A stretch of 17,178 nucleotides of DNA from positions 1 to 17,178 of the forward strand of contig JBMYRC010000085.1 of NCBI GenBank assembly GCA_049601975.1, given 5' to 3'. Below are positions 1 through 7,327 of this stretch, one piece after another. Position 1 is the stretch's first letter; every line of letters starts with the position of its first letter. Both the position numbers and the translations under genes were made by a program. Source of the DNA: UBA6544 sp049601975 (GTDB lineage: Bacteria > Pseudomonadota > Alphaproteobacteria > UBA8366). The notes beneath the pieces were generated by a model that saw only the letters and a list, made by a program, of their open reading frames with translations, was not told the origin of the DNA and did not search any database.

Positions 1-509
1 GTATCGACGATTTCTTCATAGCTGAGCCAGACAGAGAGAGTTGGCTTTCGCACACGATCCCGCCAATCACCGAGAATACCGAGTGGCAAAGGCGCCGCGG
101 AAACATTTCGGCCTTTTTCCAATCCACCTGCTTCCTCGGCATAGGGGTCTGGATCGTTATTCGGCACGAACCGCAAAGGGCTCCGCTCTTCAAGGAACTT
201 GATCGTTTCCGGTACGTAATCCACGAACGCCGCCCAAAGTGGCTCTTCCGTATTGTGCCAACCTTCCGGAGAGACGGCGCGAATATATTCAAGTACTGCT
301 TCCCGCGAATCCTCGATCCCCAACTGCGCGGCGCGGTGATGACGGGGCGCCCAAATACACCCTCCGGACATCGCGGTCGTGCCGCCGACGACATCAGCCT
401 TCTCTAGCACCAACACCCGAGCCCCTTTCGAAGACGCGGCAAGCGCCGCGCTCAATCCGGCGGCCCCGGTCCCGACGATAACGATATCGAAAGCGGATTC
501 GAGAGTCAT
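1..509 (-). CDS. FAD-binding dehydrogenase, fumarate reductase/ketosteroid dehydrogenase type (partial, N-terminal 169 aa)
   Basis: This is the N-terminal third of a flavoprotein; the rest lies beyond the left edge. The protein opens with a Rossmann dinucleotide fold: G13-x-G15-x-x-G18, then an acidic residue, E36, in VLVLEK, which normally binds the FAD ribose. Residues 41-50 (VGGTTAMSGG) are the second FAD contact typical of the FAD_binding_2 family, which includes fumarate reductase flavoproteins and 3-ketosteroid dehydrogenases. There is no signal peptide, so it is probably cytoplasmic. The ATG at 509 is preceded by a strong GGGAGGT ribosome site five bases upstream. The gene follows the two Rieske oxygenases on the same strand, with a palindromic repeat between, and could act on their hydroxylated product. 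Substrate unknown: the substrate domain is missing from view. The FAD fold is certain, the subfamily moderately so. Confidence 0.85.
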   Translation of the reverse strand, partial: MTLESAFDIVIVGTGAAGLSAALAASSKGARVLVLEKADVVGGTTAMSGGCIWAPRHHRAAQLGIEDSREAVLEYIRAVSPEGWHNTEEPLWAAFVDYVPETIKFLEERSPLRFVPNNDPDPYAEEAGGLEKGRNVSAAPLPLGILGDWRDRVRKPTLSVWLSYEEIVD

Positions 510-563
510 AGCTTACCTCCCACGCGGGGGGACCATTGCATCAGATAGCTCCATTTTACTTCG

Positions 564-633
564 TCATTCTAGCGCAGGCAGGAATCCAAAATGCAATCGT
601 GGAGTCACTGGATTCCCGCCTGCGCGGGAATGA
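564..633. repeat. Palindromic intergenic repeat, type GGATTCCCGCC
   Basis: Two 25-base arms (564-588 and 609-633) are inverted copies with 22 of 25 positions matching, separated by a 20-base loop. The right arm reads GGATTCCCGCCTGCGCGGGA at its core. Repeats of this look are common between genes in proteobacteria. This one lies between the Rieske A stop and the flavoprotein start, so in RNA it would fold into a long hairpin in the middle of the inferred operon. It could reduce downstream expression or protect the upstream 3' end. No run of T follows, so it is not a classical intrinsic terminator. Confidence 0.8.
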
Positions 634-645
634 TGGTATTACTGT

Positions 646-1950
646 TCACGACGAGGAGACGAGCCCACGTTCGTGACCGAAGCGTTCGACTAAGACTTCT
701 GACAATTCCTTATCGCTCGTCGCCACCCAGGCACCGGGCCTTGTGCGATATGCATCGTGGCAACGCGGCGCATTCGGCTCCAGACCTTGCTCATCCAACG
801 CCAGCGCACCCTCAATCAGCAGGCGACGAAAGCGCACGATGGCGGCATCGGTCGCGGTCAAATTCTCGCGGGCCCGATCGGCGATTAATCCCTGGCTTTG
901 CTGGACCATAATATCCTGTTCAGCAGTCCCGATCACACCGGTATAGGTTTCGTTCTTTTGCCGGGAGCGATCGATTTGGTACTCGTTCGCACGGTTGCGG
1001 ACTGGCATGTAATCCGGGCCAACTTTGGCCATGATCCCATGCCCTTCAATAAGCTTCTCGCGCTCTACATCGTGCAGGTCGCGCTCCGGGTTCCAGGCGT
1101 AGCAATACATCCAACACGAATAATCATCAATCGGCACCAGGGTGAAGCCGTAGTAGGTCTCACCCGGAACCGTGGCCGGGCCGGTGCCGTGAGAAGGCAA
1201 CATGAACTGGGTCATACGCCAGTAAAGCTCTCCATCGTCATCAGTCGCCCGGGCACCACCCGCAACAAATCCCACTTTATGGTCCAGAAGATCGAATTTC
1301 GGTCGACCATCCCGGCGCATCCACTCAAGATGTCGGTTGGGCGAATTGACGTCCTTATTCTCCATCGTCTCGACATGGGGAGCGGGCATATGCAGGAAAG
1401 AGAAGTGCGACGTGTCCAGATCGCCTTCCATGGCTTGGACCCAATTGCATTCCAATTTCTGCTTCATCACGAAACGCTTGCTGTCCGAAACCAAGCCGAA
1501 TTCCAGGGTCGGCACCTCCGGCATATCAGCTGTCGACGGTCCCATATAGGCCCAAACGATATTGCCAAATTCGCGGGTCGGATACGTCTTGATCCGGACC
1601 GTCTCATGATGGCGCACGCCGGGTGGGACGTTGGGCAGGTCCATGGCCTTGCCGTTTACGTCGAATTTCCAGCCGTGATAGACACAGCGCAATCCGCATT
1701 CCTCATTGCGCCCGAAATACATATCGGCGCCCCGGTGGGGGCATACCCGATCCATCAGTCCGACCCGGCCCTCCGTATCGCGGAAGGCGACCAGATCTTC
1801 GCCCATCACCGTCACCCGGATGGGTGCCCCATCGCATTCTTCCAATTCCTCGGATAGAGCCACCGGTTGCCAGTATCGGCGGAAGTATTCGCCCATCGGC
1901 GTTTCAGGATTGGTCTCCGTCAGGATTGCATTTTCTTCAGGGGTCAGCAT
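646..1950 (-). CDS. Rieske [2Fe-2S] aromatic-ring-hydroxylating oxygenase, phthalate type, copy A
   Basis: A 434-residue oxygenase component that should hydroxylate or O-demethylate a ring substrate using O2 and electrons from a separate reductase. The Rieske cluster ligands are visible as C70-x-H72 and C89-x2-H92. The mononuclear iron site is D179-x2-H182-x4-H187 within NWVQAMEGDLDTSHFSFLH, and D346 in EQDIMVQQSQG is the probable carboxylate ligand. Length and motifs fit the phthalate 4,5-dioxygenase/vanillate demethylase group. I chose the ATG at 1950 rather than the GTG at 1965 because it gives MLTPEEN, matching MLTAEEN at the start of copy B. It also sits just after the copy B stop (TGAGATG), with GAGTGAGG upstream as ribosome site, so translation is probably coupled. 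No ferredoxin or reductase gene is in view. Substrate unknown. Confidence 0.93.
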   Translation of the reverse strand: MLTPEENAILTETNPETPMGEYFRRYWQPVALSEELEECDGAPIRVTVMGEDLVAFRDTEGRVGLMDRVCPHRGADMYFGRNEECGLRCVYHGWKFDVNGKAMDLPNVPPGVRHHETVRIKTYPTREFGNIVWAYMGPSTADMPEVPTLEFGLVSDSKRFVMKQKLECNWVQAMEGDLDTSHFSFLHMPAPHVETMENKDVNSPNRHLEWMRRDGRPKFDLLDHKVGFVAGGARATDDDGELYWRMTQFMLPSHGTGPATVPGETYYGFTLVPIDDYSCWMYCYAWNPERDLHDVEREKLIEGHGIMAKVGPDYMPVRNRANEYQIDRSRQKNETYTGVIGTAEQDIMVQQSQGLIADRARENLTATDAAIVRFRRLLIEGALALDEQGLEPNAPRCHDAYRTRPGAWVATSDKELSEVLVERFGHERGLVSSS

Positions 1951-1951
1951 C

Positions 1952-3265
1952 TCAGTCGGCCTCACTCAATACGCGACCCCGTTCATGGCCAAACCGAGCC
2001 ACCAGGACCTCTTCAAACTCCATCCCTTCCGTCGCAAACCAGCTGCCGGGCCGCGTCCGGTAAGCTTCGTGCTGCCATGGCGCTTCCGGTTCGATATCGT
2101 TTTCCGCCAACGCACGCGCGCCCTCCAAGACGGTACGCCGGAACCGAACAATGGCCGCATCCGTCGCCGTCAGGTTCTCCCGCGTGCGATCCACGACAAA
2201 GCCTTGGCTCTGCTGGATCATGATATCCTGTTCCGCCAAGCCCTTCACGCCAGTGAAGGTCTTGTTCTTCTGCACGGCGCGGTCGATCTCGTAATCGTTC
2301 GATCGATTGCGCAACGGCATGTAGTTCTCATCCGTCTCGGCAATGATGCCATGGCCGGTGGTTTCCAGCTTTGTCCGCTCGGCCTCGCCCAGATCGCGAT
2401 CCGGGTTCCAGGCATAGCAATACATCCAGCACGAGGTGTCGGTGACCGGCACCAGGGTGAAGCCGTAATATGTCTCGCCCGGCATGGTCGAAGGGCCGGT
2501 GCCGTTGGCGGGCAACGAGTATTGGGTCATACGCCAATAGCGCTCATCCGCCTCATCGGTCGACCGCGCACCGCCAACGACGAAACCGACATCATGCTCC
2601 AGAATGGAAAACTTCGGCATCGGGTCTCGGCGAATCCAGCGCATCCGCCGCTCGTCGACAGGCGCGTCCGGATTCTCGTTCGACGGCACGTTCGGCGCCG
2701 GCATGTGCAGGAAAGAGAAATGCGACGTATCCAGATCGCCCTCCATGACCTGCGCCCAATTGCATTCCATCAGTTGCTTGGTTACAAATCGTTTCGCGTC
2801 GTCGACGAACCCGAACTCAAGTTCGGGCAATTCCGGTAAGATATCTAAAGCCGGGCCCATATAGGCCCAAACGATTCCGCCGAACTCGCGGGTCGGATAT
2901 GATTTAATGCGTACCGTCTCATGATGGCGGACACCGGGTGGAACATTGGGCAGGTCGACCGCCTTTCCATTCACATCAAATTTCCATCCGTGATAGACAC
3001 AGCGCAGTCCGCATTCCTCATTGCGCCCGAAATACATATCGGCGCCCCGGTGCGGGCATTTCGTGTCGACCAATCCGACATCGCCGTTGGAGTCGCGAAA
3101 GGCGACCATTTCTTCGTCCAAGATAGTGACCCGGATCGGCGGTCCGTCACGTTCCGGCAGTTCCTCGGACAGCATGGCCGGTTGCCAAAAGCGCCGGAAA
3201 TACTGGCCCATCGGTGCTTCTGGTCCGGTTTCCGTTAGCAAATCGTTTTCTTCCGCCGTTAACAT
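1952..3265 (-). CDS. Rieske [2Fe-2S] aromatic-ring-hydroxylating oxygenase, phthalate type, copy B
   Basis: A 437-residue paralogue of the next gene, about two-thirds identical by eye over the whole length with only small indels. The Rieske ligands are C70, H72, C89 and H92. The catalytic iron ligands are D179, H182, H187 and probably D347. The N-terminal 130 residues, including the whole Rieske centre, are nearly the same in both copies. The differences concentrate at residues 140-160, 190-250 and in the last 60, areas that shape the substrate pocket in this family. The ATG at 3265 has GGAGCGCAAGG upstream. It lies 44 bases downstream of the racemase-like gene and its stop abuts the start of copy A. 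The two copies may have different substrates, or form one mixed oligomer; the sequence cannot decide. Confidence 0.93.
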   Translation of the reverse strand: MLTAEENDLLTETGPEAPMGQYFRRFWQPAMLSEELPERDGPPIRVTILDEEMVAFRDSNGDVGLVDTKCPHRGADMYFGRNEECGLRCVYHGWKFDVNGKAVDLPNVPPGVRHHETVRIKSYPTREFGGIVWAYMGPALDILPELPELEFGFVDDAKRFVTKQLMECNWAQVMEGDLDTSHFSFLHMPAPNVPSNENPDAPVDERRMRWIRRDPMPKFSILEHDVGFVVGGARSTDEADERYWRMTQYSLPANGTGPSTMPGETYYGFTLVPVTDTSCWMYCYAWNPDRDLGEAERTKLETTGHGIIAETDENYMPLRNRSNDYEIDRAVQKNKTFTGVKGLAEQDIMIQQSQGFVVDRTRENLTATDAAIVRFRRTVLEGARALAENDIEPEAPWQHEAYRTRPGSWFATEGMEFEEVLVARFGHERGRVLSEAD

Positions 3266-3309
3266 TGCCTTGCGCTCCGCTCAATTCCGTTGTGATAAAG
3301 TAGTATGCC

Positions 3310-4068
3310 CTAAAATTCCTCCAGCAACCGGCCTCTACCAAAGAATTTATCATCGATGCTGGCCGCTCTCAGGGCGTGCCAGATCAACGCCACGTTAATG
3401 GCGATCATCGGCTTACCGAGTTGGTGCTCAAGTGTCGGGAATATATCGATCGTGCTGAGGTTCGTGCCGACCTGAACGATGGCGTCGATATCGTCACCAT
3501 CGAGCTCGTTCATCACCACATCCAAGACCTGCGCGCGCGGCGTGTTCGCGATGCCATGGGCGCTGTCGCACTTGAGGCCGTGCAGGCGTTTTATGTTGTA
3601 ACCAGATTCGCCAAAGAAGGTCCGCACCTGCTCATCCGCCACCGGCTGATACGGTGTCAAAACTGCGATGTCCTTAATACCGAACGCCTTCAACGCCGCA
3701 TCAGCGGCTTCAGCGCCCGTGGTTAGACCCATGTCCGGGCCGATGATTTCTCGTATGCCAGCCTGGAACGCTGCATTACCGGCACGCCCACCCCAGAAGG
3801 TCTCCGCCGACATGCCCATCATCGCGTAGGTGATCTCCGCCGTGACCAGGTCGCGCATCGACAATGGAATCGTGTCCTGAATTGCGGCGACGAACCGTAA
3901 AAACCCCGCATTGTCCGAGAGGTCCCGAACCTCGATAAAAAAGCGCCCGAAATGCCAAGTGACACCCTCTGGAATAATGCGCTGGCAATCGTACTCAACG
4001 GCGATGTTGGTCGACGGGATAGCAATCCCGATCCGCGCCCGCTCGCCGATCCATCGTTCTTCTTTCAT
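3310..4068 (-). CDS. Asp/Glu racemase superfamily protein (maleate isomerase/arylmalonate decarboxylase-like), no active-site Cys
   Basis: A 252-residue protein with the layout of the maleate cis-trans isomerase/arylmalonate decarboxylase branch: an N-terminal GIAIPSTNIAVEYD segment (residues 14-27), a GMSAETFWGG loop (85-94), TPYQPVADEQV at 138-148, and VGTNLSTI (200-207) followed by LEHQLGKPMIAINVALIWHALR. Enzymes here normally use one or two cysteines, in the loops near residues 85-91 and 199-205. In this protein those loops read GMSAETF and QVGTNLS. The only cysteines are C28 and C167, neither at the expected place. It may be a divergent isomerase or decarboxylase with other chemistry, or a binding protein. 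ATG at 4068 with AAGGGGTAGG upstream. It is the first gene of the inferred minus-strand Rieske operon. Fold confident, reaction not. Confidence 0.8.
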   Translation of the reverse strand: MKEERWIGERARIGIAIPSTNIAVEYDCQRIIPEGVTWHFGRFFIEVRDLSDNAGFLRFVAAIQDTIPLSMRDLVTAEITYAMMGMSAETFWGGRAGNAAFQAGIREIIGPDMGLTTGAEAADAALKAFGIKDIAVLTPYQPVADEQVRTFFGESGYNIKRLHGLKCDSAHGIANTPRAQVLDVVMNELDGDDIDAIVQVGTNLSTIDIFPTLEHQLGKPMIAINVALIWHALRAASIDDKFFGRGRLLEEF

Positions 4069-4144
4069 TTCCTACCCCTTAAGGCCTTGCTCATCTATTC
4101 TCTCTTGCAAATGAGCCGCTGCCAATGGGAGAGAATGCCGCAAC
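4069..4144. promoter_or_regulatory. Divergent intergenic region with inverted repeats (possible operator)
   Basis: The 76 bases between the divergent racemase-like and Ldh2-type genes must hold the promoters of both operons. Two inverted repeats are visible. ATTCTCTC at 4097-4104 pairs perfectly with GAGAGAAT at 4129-4136. GCTCAT at 4090-4095 pairs with ATGAGC at 4111-4116. The right arm of the first overlaps the GGGAGAG that should be the ribosome site of the Ldh2 gene. They could be operators for a regulator of both operons, but no regulator gene is in the window and short repeats arise by chance. I could not pick convincing -35/-10 boxes. Confidence 0.35.
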
Positions 4145-5158
4145 ATGAACGACCGAAACTTAACTCTGGAAGAATTGCGCGATTGGATGACTCGCATTCT
4201 TGTCGCACACCGCACCAGCGAGGCGAACGCGGCGCAGGTGGCGGACGGTCTGACACGCGCTGAGGCCGATGGTCAGAAAGGGCACGGCCTCTCCCGCATT
4301 CCGTCTTACGCCGCACAATCGAAATCTGGCAAAGTGGACGGTCATGCCCAACCGTCCTCGGAACAGGTGGGCACCACCGCGATCCGCATCGATGCGCGGA
4401 GCGGATTTGCCGTTCCCGCCCTCAATCTCGCGGTTGAAGGCCTCGCAAGCCTGGCCCATGAGACCGGCATCGCGGCGGCGGCAGTCGCGAACTCACACCA
4501 CTCCGGCGTGGCCGGACATCCTGTGGAGGCCCTTGCCAGGAAAGGATTGATTGCCCTCAGCTTCGGCAATACGCCGCATGCGATTGCACCATGGGGCGGG
4601 GCCAGACCTTTGTTCGGCACCAATCCGCTGGCCTTTGCCGCACCGCGCCAAGAAGGTGACCCTCTGGTGATCGATATGAGCCTTTCGAAGGTCGCGCGGG
4701 GTAAAATTAACGCCGCCGCACAAAAGGGCGAAGCCATCCCCGAAGGTTGGGCGGTCGACAAGGACGGCCATCCAACGACCGATCCCACGGCGGCACTCGG
4801 CGGGGCGATGCTGGCGATGGGTGACGCCAAGGGTGCGCAGCTCGCGCTGATGGTGGAGATTTTCGCGGCCGCCCTGACCTCGTCCCAATTCGGCTTCGAG
4901 GCCAGTTCGTTCTTTGACGGCGACGGTGAGCCGCCGCATGTCGGGCAATTCCTGATAGCCATCGACCCAGGCCCGTTTTCCGCCGGCGGGTTCGGCGCCC
5001 GACTGGAAGGTTTAATGACGGCGATAACGGACCAGCCCGGCACCCGACTTCCAGGATTGCGGCGATACGACTTACGGCGAGCGGCGGCACGCGACGGCAT
5101 CACGATTCCAGGTGCGCTTGTAAATCAGTTGCGGGAAATTCCGGACGGAGCAACCTAG
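4145..5158 (+). CDS. Ldh2 family malate/L-lactate-type NAD(P)-dependent dehydrogenase
   Basis: A 337-residue oxidoreductase of the Ldh2/MdhL (YlbC/YiaK) family, which interconverts 2-hydroxy acids and 2-keto acids, or related imines, using NAD(P)H in the cytoplasm. Family marks are ADGQKGHGLSRIPSY (residues 41-55, with the conserved H47), the SHHSGVAGH motif at 117-125, the nucleotide-binding FGTNPLAFAAP stretch (157-167) and the IDMSLSKVARGKI segment. Length is usual for the family. The ATG at 4145 has GGGAGAG eleven bases upstream. It starts a plus-strand pair with the BNR protein 37 bases downstream and is divergent from the Rieske operon, so it may oxidise a hydroxyacid made there (inference). 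Malate or lactate is not implied, since substrates in this family vary widely. Confidence 0.92.
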   Translation: MNDRNLTLEELRDWMTRILVAHRTSEANAAQVADGLTRAEADGQKGHGLSRIPSYAAQSKSGKVDGHAQPSSEQVGTTAIRIDARSGFAVPALNLAVEGLASLAHETGIAAAAVANSHHSGVAGHPVEALARKGLIALSFGNTPHAIAPWGGARPLFGTNPLAFAAPRQEGDPLVIDMSLSKVARGKINAAAQKGEAIPEGWAVDKDGHPTTDPTAALGGAMLAMGDAKGAQLALMVEIFAAALTSSQFGFEASSFFDGDGEPPHVGQFLIAIDPGPFSAGGFGARLEGLMTAITDQPGTRLPGLRRYDLRRAAARDGITIPGALVNQLREIPDGAT

Positions 5159-5195
5159 TTTATTTGATACTGATATTCGCTCAAGGGAGATCGAC

Positions 5196-6257
5196 ATGAA
5201 ATCAACAATATTCGCGGGCGCCGCCAATTGGGCCGCCGCCGACAGCCGGGATCATCGGTTCGGCCTGTTTCGCTTGAAATCCGGAAGCAGTGATTGGGAA
5301 AACATTACCAATGGTGGCCTGCCGGATAAGTGCGAGATCCGCGCCATCGTCATCGACCCCAAGAACACGGACCGCATATTTGTGGGGACGCAAGTCGGCC
5401 CCTATCGCAGCAACAACGGCGGCGACAGCTGGACCGCCCTGACCTTGCCGAGCGACAACGCCGTCACCTGGTCGATGCTGTTGCATCCAAGCGACCCGAA
5501 CATTCTTTATGCCGGAACGCAGGATCAAGGTGTCTTCCGGAGCGAGAACTGCGGCAAGAATTGGACGGAATTGAACACGCCGGAGCCCGCCGGTCTGTGC
5601 CGCATGGGTTTCCCGAGCCGCACGGTCCGCATGTGTCTCGACCCGAGCAATCCCGACGAAGTTTATGCAGGAGTCGAGGTCGGCGGCCTATTGCGCAGCC
5701 TGGATGCCGGCGAGTCCTGGGAGGATATCGGCGGCGGCCTGTTGGACCTCGCGAAACAAGAACACCTCAAGAGTCAAATCGGCAGCGATACCAAGACCGA
5801 AGGCATGATGGACACCCACGCGACCACCATCAGCGCCAAGCGTCCCGGCACCTTGATTCACGCGACCCGGATGGGCCTGTTCCGCAGTGATAACAAGGGC
5901 GATACATGGACCGAAATGGGTATCGGCAATCATTCGCCACTGACCTATGCCCGCGACGTACAAGTCTCGGTCCACGATCCGGATACCGTTTATGCCGCCC
6001 TTAGCGTGGCTGCCGTCAGCGATGCCGGGTCACTCTACAAAAGCACCGATTTCGGCGAGAGCTGGAGCCGTTTCGACAGTGATGTCTCCGTCGACAGCAC
6101 GATGATGCATATTGGCCAAAGCGCCGCGAGCGCGGATTGCATCTTCGCCGGTGCGCGGCGCGGCCAAGTCTTCGGCACCGAGGATGGCGGCCAGAGCTGG
6201 ACGCAAATGGAATTGCCGGGCGGTGTGCAGGGCGTCTACGCGGTCGCTTGCAGTTAG
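5196..6257 (+). CDS. BNR/Asp-box repeat beta-propeller protein (sialidase-like, WD40/YVTN/BNR type)
   Basis: A 353-residue protein built from repeated propeller blades. Six Asp-boxes of the form S-x-D-x-G-x-x-W can be read: residues 72-79 (SNNGGDSW), 116-123, 168-175, 231-238, 283-290 and 328-335 (TEDGGQSW). Between them recur DP...VYAG and G(L/V)FRS strands. There is no signal peptide or membrane segment, so it is probably cytoplasmic, unlike secreted sialidases. The catalytic residues of true sialidases cannot be recognised. A binding, lactonase-like or isomerase-like propeller is as likely as a glycosidase. ATG at 5196 with AAGGGAGA five bases upstream. It follows the Ldh2 gene by 37 bases and ends at a long palindrome shared with the convergent SDR gene. 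Fold confident, function unknown. Confidence 0.85.
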   Translation: MKSTIFAGAANWAAADSRDHRFGLFRLKSGSSDWENITNGGLPDKCEIRAIVIDPKNTDRIFVGTQVGPYRSNNGGDSWTALTLPSDNAVTWSMLLHPSDPNILYAGTQDQGVFRSENCGKNWTELNTPEPAGLCRMGFPSRTVRMCLDPSNPDEVYAGVEVGGLLRSLDAGESWEDIGGGLLDLAKQEHLKSQIGSDTKTEGMMDTHATTISAKRPGTLIHATRMGLFRSDNKGDTWTEMGIGNHSPLTYARDVQVSVHDPDTVYAALSVAAVSDAGSLYKSTDFGESWSRFDSDVSVDSTMMHIGQSAASADCIFAGARRGQVFGTEDGGQSWTQMELPGGVQGVYAVACS

Positions 6258-6265
6258 GCTCGCAG

Positions 6266-6365
6266 CCCCCTCACCTAACCCTCTCCCACCAGGAGAGAGG
6301 GAATTATAGCGAGCAACTCGGTACTGTCCCCTCTCCCCTGGTGGGAGAGGGTAAGGGTGAGGGGG
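6266..6365. repeat. Palindromic repeat, C-rich type, copy 1 (between convergent genes)
   Basis: Long inverted arms (6266-6301 and 6328-6365) match almost throughout with a few one-base gaps, around a loop of about 26 bases. The outer part is CCCCCTCACC-type sequence paired with GGTGAGGGGG. Each arm also folds on itself: CTCTCC/GGAGAG in the left arm and a 9-bp CCCTCTCCC/GGGAGAGGG stem in the right. It sits exactly between the converging BNR and SDR genes, where it could end transcription from both sides. A second copy of the same type is at 8256-8353. Confidence 0.85.
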
Positions 6366-6367
6366 AC

Positions 6368-7156
6368 CTACCTAGGCCACGTCCGCAGGCCGATCAGCCC
6401 ACCGTCGACCGGCAGGTTAACCGCCGTGACCCAACGGGCTTCATCCGACAGCAGATAGACCGCCGCGTGGCCGATATCCCAACCGGTGCCTTTCGTTTGC
6501 ATCGGCACCATGTCGACGCGCCGCTGCAACGCTTCATCACCGAGATGCGCCACCATCGGCGTCTCCACGGTACCAACAACGATGCAATTACAGCGAATTC
6601 CTTGGGTCACGAAATTCGCGGCTGTTGAATGTGTCAGCCCATGCAGCGCTGCTTTTGCCGTGGCGTAGGCCGCCGATCCCGTATCGGCAATCATACCAGC
6701 GGCGCCGACGATCGACGAGATATTGATGATCGAGCCACCGCCAGCCCGGAGCATCGCCGGAATGGCCGCCTTAGTGCCTTGCATCGCGGTCTTCAAATTG
6801 ATCTGGACGACGCGATCCCAGTCATCCTCGGCGATCTCCACCACGGTGCCGGGGCTGCCGCCACCGACATTGTTCACCAGCCCAGTGACCTTGCCGTAGC
6901 GTTCTTCCGCCGCCGCGACCATGGCATGGGCGTCTTTTTCCTGACTGACGTCACCAGTGAAAACCATTGCATCTCCACCTTCGGCAAGGATTTCCTCGCG
7001 CAGTGCTTCCGCGCGCTCCGGCGTGCGATTGACCAAAACGACTTTAGCTCCTTCCTGCGCGGATAAGACCGCCATTGCCTTGCCCGTGCCGACACCTTCG
7101 CCGCGCGAAGCCGCACCCGCAATGATGATCACCTTGCCGTCGAGCCTTCCGGTCAT
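6368..7156 (-). CDS. Short-chain dehydrogenase/reductase (classical SDR)
   Basis: A complete 262-residue classical SDR that should oxidise or reduce an alcohol/ketone with NAD(P). The cofactor loop GAASRGEGVGTG covers residues 14-25. D69 in TGDV, NNVGG at 95-99, the active-site N120, S147/S148, and Y164-x-x-x-K168 in YATAK are all present, so it should be active. The C-terminal VDGG segment (250-253) is also typical. ATG at 7156 has AAAGGAATTG upstream. It is the last gene of the minus-strand cluster, 171 bases from the flavoprotein gene, with a palindrome in the gap. Substrate not deducible. The tail runs into the C-rich palindrome at 6266-6365. Confidence 0.93.
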   Translation of the reverse strand: MTGRLDGKVIIIAGAASRGEGVGTGKAMAVLSAQEGAKVVLVNRTPERAEALREEILAEGGDAMVFTGDVSQEKDAHAMVAAAEERYGKVTGLVNNVGGGSPGTVVEIAEDDWDRVVQINLKTAMQGTKAAIPAMLRAGGGSIINISSIVGAAGMIADTGSAAYATAKAALHGLTHSTAANFVTQGIRCNCIVVGTVETPMVAHLGDEALQRRVDMVPMQTKGTGWDIGHAAVYLLSDEARWVTAVNLPVDGGLIGLRTWPR

Positions 7157-7205
7157 GTCTCAATTCCTTTGTTTGCTCTGTCGTACTATCCAGCTGACCG
7201 CCATG

Positions 7206-7299
7206 CTTCGACAAGCTCAGCATGACCGACGAATGATTGGGACTACCAGTAGTCCGCCATCCTAAGCGCCCCAAGCCCGTCATCCTGAGCTTGTCGAAG
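7206..7299. repeat. Palindromic intergenic repeat, type CTTCGACAAGCTCAG
   Basis: Two 21-base arms (7206-7226 and 7279-7299) are inverted copies with 20 of 21 bases matching. The loop between them is 52 bases. The core CTTCGACAAGCTCAG / CTGAGCTTGTCGAAG is a repeat type often seen between genes in alphaproteobacteria. It lies in the 171-base gap between the nitronate-monooxygenase-like gene and the SDR gene and is unrelated in sequence to the C-rich palindromes on either side. Confidence 0.8.
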
Positions 7300-7327
7300 A
7301 GCGGCGGGCGGTTAAAACGAAGGCCCC

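Noticed and set aside
898..2839. Long open frames on the plus strand opposite the Rieske genes (898-1857 and 1706-2839)
   Set aside because: They are antisense to genes with full catalytic motifs, appear at equivalent places in both paralogues, and show no recognisable domain; high GC keeps such frames open.
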